Assembly (NCBI GenBank): GCA_910588285.1
Contig: CAJUQB010000003.1
Span: 1-64,000, forward strand
Length of the DNA: 64,000 bases
Origin: an uncultured Lachnospiraceae bacterium
GTDB lineage: Bacteria > Bacillota > Clostridia > Lachnospirales > Lachnospiraceae
Reading direction: 5' to 3'
Part shown: one piece after another, positions 57,588 through 64,000 of the stretch
Position numbering within the stretch: position 1 is the stretch's first letter
How the letters are laid out: each line of letters begins with the position of its first letter
Notes under the pieces: model-generated
The model's input: only the letters and a program-made list of their open reading frames with translations
Told to the model about the DNA's origin: nothing
Databases searched by the model: none
Translations under genes and position numbers: made by a program

Positions 57588-59766
57588 GCTGTTTCCCTCC
57601 TCTTTCCTCCTGGGCAGCGGCTCCATTGGAATCGGCTGCATCCTTCTCGATCCGGCAGCGGATCTGCTTGAAGCTTGGGAAGCCGCTGTAGGGATCGTTT
57701 TCCGTGTTGGGGACCAATTCGTTGGCATTGGCTTCCTCATAGCCGTGGAACATATGCAGTTCCCCCCGGTTGGCGGTCAGTGTAAGGTTTGCCCTAAGGC
57801 GCAGGGCAGCCACAGTGGTGGATACAGCCACCAGATCCCCCTGAGAAATGCCAAGGGACTTCGCATCCTCTGGGTGGATATCCACCATAGGATCCGGCCG
57901 GAGGCTCCGGAGCCAGGGCACGTTATGGCACCGGGAGTGGATGGCATTGGGGATTCTTGCACCGGCCATCAGGGTGAAGGGGTATTCCTCCTTGTCACAG
58001 TCATTGTCCCCGTCGAACCACACCGGCAGGGGGTCAAGGCCTGTTTCCGGGTCAAGGTTGGCAATCCGGATACTGTACAGCTCCAGCTTCCCGCTGGGAG
58101 TGTTGGCTCCGTTTGCCAGATAGCTTCCCGGCGGGGTGGGCCGGGCCATTTTGCTGCGCACCGGGATCCCGGTACGGCGGGCCTCTGTAAGCTCCTCTTC
58201 ATTTCCCTCAAAAATATAGCGGATACAGGCGTCATAGCCCTGCATCAGAAGCTCATCTCCAGTATCCAGCCGTTTTGCCAGCTGGGCGATGATCTCCACG
58301 TCGGAGCGGCAGTCACCCACCCGGTCAATGGCCTGCTGGGTGTAAGACATAAATCCGCCGGGATAGCATTTTACCTCGCCCCGTTCAAAGGAGGAGCAGG
58401 CAGGCAGTATCACGTCCGCATATCGGCAGGCATCGGTCCAGAACAGGTCGGTGGCGAACATGAAGTCCAGCTTTTCCAAGGCTTTTAGGAGCTGACTGGT
58501 CTGGGGGAACATCCGGGTATTCATGCCAAAGGCGGCCAGAGCCCGGATGGGATAGGGATCCTCTGTTAAAATGTGGCGGGTCAGGTCCATGGCCTGGCCG
58601 TCATGGTTCATGTCGTACCAGAGGGGGAAGCGCTTCTGGCCCACTAGGGGCAGGCGCTCCGGCGTCCTTGTCTCAAAGATAAATTCCTCTTCCCTTGTCT
58701 CAAAGCCTGCGCCCATCTCCAGGAAGGTATCGGTAGTGGGAAGAATCCCCCCCGGCTTATCCACATTTCCCGTAATGACATTCAATGCCAGAATGGCCCG
58801 GCAGGTGTTCAGGCCGTTTTTGTGGTGGGTGATCCCGGTGTTGGTGGACACGGAGCAGGGCTTTGCCTCTGCGATCATCCGGGCGGCCCGGTAAATATCC
58901 TCCTTGGGAACCCCGGTGATCCGTTCCGCAGTGTCCAGATCGTACTGGGACACCATATCCCGGTATTCTGCAAAGCCCAGCACATACTGGTCGAGGAAGG
59001 GCTGATCCTGCCAGCCGTTGTCCAGGATCACCTTGGCCATGGCGTGGGCCAAAACGCCGTCTGTGCCGATCCTGGGACGCAGATAGAGATCTGCCAGCTT
59101 CTCGGAGGCCTGGGTTCTCCGCACATCAATGATGATGATCTTGACGCCGGCAGCCTTGCAGGCAGCATAGCCCCGTCCCCCCAGGTAGGCGTTGATATAG
59201 GGGTTGCTGCCCCAGCCCACAATCAGCTGAGGATTGCCGCCCATGTCGGGGCGGGTGTTGCTGCCGAAAATCAGGTTGCTGGCCATCCAGCCGGATTTGT
59301 AGCAGGTGCTGGATTCCGTCATATAATTGTGGCCGCCGAAGCTGTGGCAGAGCCGTTTCAGCCAGGGCCGGTACCATTTGCTGTAGCCGGTATACCATAC
59401 GATGCTGTCAGGGTCTGACTCGGCCTTGATTTTTTTCAGATTATCCGCAATGAGGGTCAGGGCCTCCTCCCAGGTGGCCTGGCGGAATTCATCGCTTCCC
59501 TTTGGGCCGGTGCGTACCATGGGGGAGAGGATCCGGTCCTTGCGGTAAATGTACTGGCGGTTGGCAGCGCCCTTGGTGCACAGCTTCCCGTTGCTGCCCG
59601 GATAACCAGGGGTTCCCTCCACCTTCAGGAGCCGTCCGTCCTTCACATAGGCGTTGACGCCGCAGTGGGCCCCGGGGGTGCAGATATCGCACATGGTACG
59701 GCGGATCTCAATGCCGGTTTCCGGGCCCGGGATCTTGGCTTTGAATAATTGTTCTTCCTTGGTCAT
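57577..59766 (-). CDS. Molybdopterin (bis-MGD) oxidoreductase, DMSO-reductase superfamily, unknown substrate
   Basis: 729 aa, cytoplasmic (no Tat signal). The N-terminal [4Fe-4S] motif is C26-x2-C29-x5-C35-x27-C63; the x5 spacing is wider than the usual x3. The pterin and Mo regions follow, with a candidate Mo ligand C155 in ESSTCYKSG. The VGWGSNPYINAYLGGRGYAACKAAGVKIIIIDVR segment and the C-terminal domain (PFTLMAGARIPNAIHSRCHNVPWLR, VDIHPEDAKSLGISQGDLV) are typical of the BisC/PhsA-like group. It could be a reductase or dehydroxylase for a dietary or host substrate. Ferredoxin and FAD partner genes overlap it on both sides. Confidence 0.88.
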   Translation of the reverse strand: MTKEEQLFKAKIPGPETGIEIRRTMCDICTPGAHCGVNAYVKDGRLLKVEGTPGYPGSNGKLCTKGAANRQYIYRKDRILSPMVRTGPKGSDEFRQATWEEALTLIADNLKKIKAESDPDSIVWYTGYSKWYRPWLKRLCHSFGGHNYMTESSTCYKSGWMASNLIFGSNTRPDMGGNPQLIVGWGSNPYINAYLGGRGYAACKAAGVKIIIIDVRRTQASEKLADLYLRPRIGTDGVLAHAMAKVILDNGWQDQPFLDQYVLGFAEYRDMVSQYDLDTAERITGVPKEDIYRAARMIAEAKPCSVSTNTGITHHKNGLNTCRAILALNVITGNVDKPGGILPTTDTFLEMGAGFETREEEFIFETRTPERLPLVGQKRFPLWYDMNHDGQAMDLTRHILTEDPYPIRALAAFGMNTRMFPQTSQLLKALEKLDFMFATDLFWTDACRYADVILPACSSFERGEVKCYPGGFMSYTQQAIDRVGDCRSDVEIIAQLAKRLDTGDELLMQGYDACIRYIFEGNEEELTEARRTGIPVRSKMARPTPPGSYLANGANTPSGKLELYSIRIANLDPETGLDPLPVWFDGDNDCDKEEYPFTLMAGARIPNAIHSRCHNVPWLRSLRPDPMVDIHPEDAKSLGISQGDLVAVSTTVAALRLRANLTLTANRGELHMFHGYEEANANELVPNTENDPYSGFPSFKQIRCRIEKDAADSNGAAAQEERGGKQHAL

Positions 59767-61040
59767 AGTAATCCTCCCATAAATGTAAGAAATTCCTCCG
59801 GAACGCCGCCGGCTTCCAAAAGCCCCCAGCGGTCCGGCCCAAATTCCGGATCCTCTCCGGCTATGATCTTAGTAAGGGCCTGGTGGATCATGCCGGAATT
59901 GCGGTAATTGCCCAATATATTGACACAGCTGATACGGCCATCCTGCTCCGTCAGGGCGTAGGTCTCTTTGCCCCTTCGGAAAATGTGGCGGTGTCCGGGG
60001 ATATTGGGATCTCCTACCCCCACGAAATCCACGTCAAAATAATGGGTGATGTTGCTGGGAAGGGAGCCCCCGTAAAGGACATCGCCTCCTGCCATATTGA
60101 CGCCGGCACATCGTCCCTGCTCCGCAGCATTGGCCCACAGGCCGATGAGGGCAGTTTCTCCGGTCTGGATATTTAGTCCCTCGCAGCAGTCCCCGGCGGC
60201 ATAGATGCCGGGAACCGTGGTCTGCATGCGCCGGTCCACCACAATCCCCCGGTTCACCTTCACTGGCTCGCTGTCAATCACCTGTGTATTGGCCACCAGC
60301 TCCACATTGGCCCTGGTTCCCATACACAGGACAAGGATATCCGATTCCAGCACACGGCCATCTGACAGGTAGGTAAAAATTCCCTGTTCGTATGTTTCCG
60401 TCCGGTCAACGCCGCTGCCCAGCATGGTGACGATCCCTCGCCGCTCCAGATCCTTCCGGATCTCCTGGGCAGTTTCCTCCATACAGGCAAGAGGGAACAT
60501 CCGGGGGGCCAGGTCAGTAAGGACTACAGAGATTCCGCGGTCATGGAGCAGCTCCACCACCTTGATGCCCACCATGGAGGCGCCCACCACAACGGCGGAG
60601 GACACATTACCCTCATCCAAAAGCTTTTTCAGCTGCAGTGCGTCCTGGGCGGTCCGCATCAGGAAACGGCGGTTCTGGCTCCCGCCTCCCAGCGCAGGGG
60701 ACACGGCCCGGGCGCCGGTGGCAATCAGGATCTGGTCATAAGCCTCCGCTGTCTGATCCGAAAGGATGACCTGGCGGCTGGCGGTGTCTACCCGCAGGAC
60801 ATTGGTATCCATATGCAGGACGGCCTGGTACTCCGAGGCCAGCTCCTGAAGGCTCCCGAAAGGGAACATGCCCTCATAGGGAATGCGGCCGGCCACATAG
60901 TAGGTAGTCAGCATGGGGTTTGCCGGGGGGTGGGAGACATTGGCATAGACATGGATCTCCCCCTGATAGCCCTGTTGGCGCATGGTGCGCAGAGCATGGT
61001 AGCCGGCGCAGCCAAAGCCGATCATAGCAGTTTTTTCCAT
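59763..61040 (-). CDS. FAD-dependent pyridine nucleotide-disulfide oxidoreductase family protein
   Basis: 425 aa. Start at 61040 (MEKTAMIGFGCAG) behind GAAGGAGG; the longer frame to 61163 lacks support. The FAD-binding loop is GFGCAGYHA, the NAD(P)-binding loop VVVGASMVGIKVVELL near residue 150 and the second FAD motif IYAAGDCCEG near residue 270. The fold matches NADH:rubredoxin/nitrite reductase-type flavoproteins. It overlaps the Mo-enzyme start by 4 bp (ATGA). It probably delivers NAD(P)H electrons through the ferredoxin to the Mo enzyme. Confidence 0.88.
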   Translation of the reverse strand: MEKTAMIGFGCAGYHALRTMRQQGYQGEIHVYANVSHPPANPMLTTYYVAGRIPYEGMFPFGSLQELASEYQAVLHMDTNVLRVDTASRQVILSDQTAEAYDQILIATGARAVSPALGGGSQNRRFLMRTAQDALQLKKLLDEGNVSSAVVVGASMVGIKVVELLHDRGISVVLTDLAPRMFPLACMEETAQEIRKDLERRGIVTMLGSGVDRTETYEQGIFTYLSDGRVLESDILVLCMGTRANVELVANTQVIDSEPVKVNRGIVVDRRMQTTVPGIYAAGDCCEGLNIQTGETALIGLWANAAEQGRCAGVNMAGGDVLYGGSLPSNITHYFDVDFVGVGDPNIPGHRHIFRRGKETYALTEQDGRISCVNILGNYRNSGMIHQALTKIIAGEDPEFGPDRWGLLEAGGVPEEFLTFMGGLL

Positions 61041-61059
61041 AGTACCTCCTTCATAATTC

Positions 61060-61974
61060 TTAATATGCATGATTTGGTTCCAGAAGTGATTTTGTAAGCT
61101 CCAGGGCAGCGGCTGCTGCCCCGGTGGGCGGAAACTCCCGCAAATATGCGCATCCCCAGACAATATCTACCTTCGCATCCAGGGGCACCAGCACCAGGGG
61201 CTGGGGCCTGGTGAAGCGCTCCAGCACCGTGGAGGAGAGACCTACGGCCATTCCCTTGGCAATCAGGCTGCGGTAGAGGGAGAACCTGCTGGATGCCATG
61301 AAGGTGTTTAGGGGGCAGGCTTCATCCCCCAGGATATGCCGGACCATGGCCATTTCCAGCTGCTGCCCTGCCAGAGGCAGGGTCTTAAGGCGTTCCGCGG
61401 GAAGGAGGGGGAGGGCGCTTAAGGGGGAGGAACTTGAGACAAGGGCCATCAGGGGCCCCCTGGCATACTCCTCAAAGACTACGGCGCCGCTTCGGATCCC
61501 CGGGCACTGGGCCAGGAGGAAATCCGGGATACACAGGATAGCCAGGGTGTGTGCATCGAAATTCTCCGGCCGCGGGATCTCTGGGGGGATCTCCTCCCGG
61601 ATGCTTAAGGCCAGATGAGGGATATCTGAGGTCAGCCGGTTGACGATGGTTGGAAGGATTGAGTTTACTACATTGTAGGGTACCAGAAGAGTCAGGGGGC
61701 TGTGGGGCTGCTGTCCGGACAGCTCCGTAAGATTCGTTTTCAGATTCTCGTATTCTGCCGCCATAGCGCGCATATGGGAGAGTACCGTCTGTCCGGCCAG
61801 GGTGGGCACCAGCTGATTGCCGGATCGGGAGAACAGCGAAACGCCGAGCTCCTGCTCCACGGCCTTGATGGCCCGGCTTAGGCCTTGCTGGGAAATAAAC
61901 AGGTATTCGGCCGCCCGGGTGATGCTGCCAAGCTCTGCGGTTTTTAAGATGTAGCTGCAGTATTCAATGCGCAA
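61060..61974 (-). CDS. LysR-family transcriptional regulator
   Basis: 304 aa from a TTG at 61974, 8 nt after GGAGG; a GTG at 61983 lies in the Shine-Dalgarno sequence. The N-terminal winged helix-turn-helix is RIEYCSYILKTAELGSITRAAEYLFISQQGLSRAIKAVEQELGVSLFSRSGN. The substrate-binding domain follows (about 90-300). LysR genes usually activate neighbours in response to a pathway metabolite. Here it lies 19 bp upstream of the FAD gene on the same strand, so it may head the redox operon itself. The spacer to 62099 holds no further gene I can support. Confidence 0.9.
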   Translation of the reverse strand: MRIEYCSYILKTAELGSITRAAEYLFISQQGLSRAIKAVEQELGVSLFSRSGNQLVPTLAGQTVLSHMRAMAAEYENLKTNLTELSGQQPHSPLTLLVPYNVVNSILPTIVNRLTSDIPHLALSIREEIPPEIPRPENFDAHTLAILCIPDFLLAQCPGIRSGAVVFEEYARGPLMALVSSSSPLSALPLLPAERLKTLPLAGQQLEMAMVRHILGDEACPLNTFMASSRFSLYRSLIAKGMAVGLSSTVLERFTRPQPLVLVPLDAKVDIVWGCAYLREFPPTGAAAAALELTKSLLEPNHAY

Positions 61975-62099
61975 AATTTCCACCTCCGCTTTTCTTTAGT
62001 ATAGTATAAACCGGCTGGTATTGAAAAGCAACAAAACAGAGGGAGAGGGGTACACATTTTAGAGTGGCGGAAAGGTGCAGCAGACAGGAGAAGGCATCA

Positions 62100-64000
62100 T
62101 CATCCTCCACACACCCGGTGCAGCTCCACCAGCCGTACCTCCAAAGGAGCCAACAGCCCCCGGTAGGTATACGTCCCGTCGCCAATGGAAAGCCGGGAGA
62201 CAAGACGCCCCGGCTGGGATTTGGCCGAAAGAAAGGTAAGATCCTCCCTGGAGGGATCGTCCGGCGCACCCATGGCGGCCCAGGCATCGTAGGAGCTGCC
62301 CTGTTCCTGATTGACAAATGTTTCACAAAGACTGTAAACTCCCGGGTCCAGCTCCGTCAGAGCAATGGAAAATTCCAGCTCCCGCAGATTGGAAAAGGCG
62401 GTGTAGCGGTTGGTGGGTGTCATATCAAAGACCTCTCCAGAGGAGAAGATCTGGTCGTAATGGGAATAGTTGTACAGCAAAAGGCTGAGGGCGCAGCTGG
62501 AGGCGCTTCGGGTGAGGAACCAGCCTCTGCCGCTGCCAAGCCTTATGTCTCTCAGCCGTGAGGCCATAAGAAAGGTGTTGTAGTGGGCCTTGGGAATTCC
62601 GTTCATGGTAAACAGGCCAAGTCCCCCGTGAAACATCTGCCAGGGGAGCTGCAGTTCTCCCAGAAAATCTGTGAGGGACCAGTAGCCAAAGGATTCCAGC
62701 CGGTCATAATTTTCCAAAAGATTCCTGGTGAGGTAGCAGGATTTAAAACAGGTGTCATTGATCAGATTGCGGTGGTTCACCGTCAGATTCCATTCGGTAA
62801 GGAAAATAGGCCGCCCTTCCATCCCGTAGCTGCCGAGATTTTCGTATAGCGTATCAATGTATTCCGAAAAAGAATGCTCGTTGTTGGACAGCTTATTGAT
62901 CAGGGAGGTACCCTCCGTAAAGCCTTTTACGATCTCAATATCGTCGTCGTAATAATGGACGTTGAGAAAATCGGGAATGCAGCGGTTCGTCTTACAATAA
63001 TCAAAAAAAGGATGGTACCAGTTCAAGGGATCCTTGGGCAGGAACAGCAGGGCGGGGGAGCCGAAATGAAAAGCCGGGTCAATGGCCTTTACCGTGGTGT
63101 AGGTCTCCCGATATAATTCCCAGAAATCCTCCCGATGTTCAAAACCGAAGCCGAACATTTCAGGATCCGTATCCGGCTCGTTCCAGAGGGAGAAGGGCCA
63201 GGTGCGGACCTCCTCTAAGCCGTAACGGTCAATGCAGTGGCGGACCAGCCGGTCGATTAAAAGATTCCAGCGGGAGAGATCCTTTGGCAAGCTGGTGTTC
63301 TGGCGGACGAAAAAGCTCATGCAGGAAGGATCGGAGGCAAGCTCCTGGGGCATCATAAAAAACTGCATCATGGGACGCAGGCCGATACTCAGCAAAAAGT
63401 CAAACACCTTATCCAAGGCGGCAAAACTTAGAGAAATGGTTCCATCTGACAGCTCATGGTAGAGCATCAGGTCATCGGACAAAAGGCCGTGGAATTTTAC
63501 ATATTCAAAGGGCATTTCCCGCTGCATTTTCCGCAGCATTTCCTGAACCTCGCCGTAAAGAAGCTCCCGAGTGCTCCCCACACAGCAAAGCTTTCGCCAG
63601 GTATGGCGCAGGGGAGTTCCGGGCTGGGCCATGGAAACGCTGCCGGCATCCAGACGGGCAGCCAGGGGCCGGCGGGGGACGGCAGCCCGTCCGGGCGCCT
63701 CCTTCAGATACTCTGCCAGGGCGGACAGGGAGCTGGAGGAGGTCACGGACAGATAATTGACCTCATTGCGCATTTTGTCCGAGGGGATGATGGAAGGGTG
63801 GCTGGCCCGGTATTCACTGGGCAGCATTCCGTATTTTTTCTTAAACAGGGCTACCATGGAGCGGGCATCGGAGAAACCGCTGCGGGAGGCAATCTCCGCG
63901 ATGGATTCGCTGCTGGTGAGCATCTCGTTGACGGCGTGCTCCAGACGGATGTTGTTGAAGTACTGGGAAAAAGTCATGTTCATGTGCTGCTTGAAGAAAC
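62100..64000 (-). CDS. AraC-type regulator fused to a GH39-like domain (5' end outside the window)
   Basis: The reading frame continues past 64000 with FFKQHMNMTFSQYFNNIRLEHAVNEML, so the N-terminus is missing. The visible part starts in the second half of an AraC DNA-binding domain (SESIAEIASRSGFSDARSMVALFKKKYGMLPSEYR). A long GH39-type TIM barrel follows (about 140-520), with candidate catalytic Glu residues in SLWNEPD and FLTEWNLT. A C-terminal beta-sandwich region ends at 62100. The fusion suggests a sugar-sensing regulator, or an enzyme-regulator hybrid for xylosides. No signal peptide can be judged. Confidence 0.82.
   Translation of the reverse strand, partial: FFKQHMNMTFSQYFNNIRLEHAVNEMLTSSESIAEIASRSGFSDARSMVALFKKKYGMLPSEYRASHPSIIPSDKMRNEVNYLSVTSSSSLSALAEYLKEAPGRAAVPRRPLAARLDAGSVSMAQPGTPLRHTWRKLCCVGSTRELLYGEVQEMLRKMQREMPFEYVKFHGLLSDDLMLYHELSDGTISLSFAALDKVFDFLLSIGLRPMMQFFMMPQELASDPSCMSFFVRQNTSLPKDLSRWNLLIDRLVRHCIDRYGLEEVRTWPFSLWNEPDTDPEMFGFGFEHREDFWELYRETYTTVKAIDPAFHFGSPALLFLPKDPLNWYHPFFDYCKTNRCIPDFLNVHYYDDDIEIVKGFTEGTSLINKLSNNEHSFSEYIDTLYENLGSYGMEGRPIFLTEWNLTVNHRNLINDTCFKSCYLTRNLLENYDRLESFGYWSLTDFLGELQLPWQMFHGGLGLFTMNGIPKAHYNTFLMASRLRDIRLGSGRGWFLTRSASSCALSLLLYNYSHYDQIFSSGEVFDMTPTNRYTAFSNLRELEFSIALTELDPGVYSLCETFVNQEQGSSYDAWAAMGAPDDPSREDLTFLSAKSQPGRLVSRLSIGDGTYTYRGLLAPLEVRLVELHRVCGG

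Noticed and set aside
1-64000. CRISPR arrays, tRNA or rRNA genes, prophage genes
   Set aside because: I saw no regularly spaced long repeats with unique spacers, no cloverleaf-type sequences and no phage structural genes. The 19-bp array at 4277 has no spacers and is not CRISPR.

Overview
This window looks like a chromosome segment of an anaerobic, probably gut-dwelling Clostridia species (Bacillota; Lachnospiraceae or a neighbouring family is my guess, not a placement). The reasons are a complete lysine fermentation operon, Amadori-product (fructoselysine) genes, YesMN-type two-component systems beside glycoside hydrolases, AGGAGG-type ribosome binding sites, and Clostridia-typical Rpn and AAA-ATPase-like nuclease genes. 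I see no tRNA, rRNA, CRISPR array or intact insertion sequence.

Layout. 1-3733: the tail of a DegT-type aminotransferase, then two divergently transcribed NhaC-family transporters. 3750-10690: a lysine-to-butyrate operon (kal-kce-kdd-kamA-kamD-kamE). Its leader carries a sigma-70 promoter, a clear lysine riboswitch aptamer, two successive terminators and a 19-bp direct-repeat array. 10799-12391: a bacteriohemerythrin/receiver fusion with a repetitive Lys/Ala/Gly linker. 12418-13923: two GntR regulators. 13967-14200: a large inverted-repeat element. 14480-24204: glycated-amino-acid catabolism, with three SIS deglycase-type proteins, two FrlD-type kinases, an amino-acid-type ABC importer, a MATE transporter and a third GntR regulator. 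24409-34816: an oligosaccharide locus (ABC transporter, GH43, GH42, two-component system) ending in an frlC-like epimerase. 35039-36444: an Rpn nuclease and a VOC protein. 36665-45148: a second oligosaccharide locus (ABC transporter, two-component system, GH31). 45223-50335: an AAA/PD-(D/E)XK protein, NYN/OST-HTH, RNase H, an XRE regulator and a sortase-type surface protein. 50612-57073: pantothenate genes (DUF2520-panBCD), cobalamin adenosyltransferase, precorrin-2 dehydrogenase, hemB and hemL. 57132-61974: a molybdopterin oxidoreductase with ferredoxin, FAD and LysR partners. 62100-64000: a partial AraC-GH39 fusion.

How the parts fit. FrlD-type kinases and FrlB-type deglycases release free lysine and glucose 6-phosphate from fructoselysine. 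The kam/kdd/kce/kal enzymes ferment lysine toward butyrate and acetate. Lysine 5,6-aminomutase needs adenosylcobalamin, and a cobalamin adenosyltransferase with corrin-precursor genes lies downstream. panBCD supplies the CoA precursor pantothenate. The region therefore reads as a physically linked glycated-lysine-to-butyrate island.

The most interesting regulatory structure is the lysine leader. The riboswitch P1 3' strand is also the 5' arm of a terminator, so lysine should switch the catabolic operon on. This P1/terminator module also appears to be duplicated 100 bp downstream.
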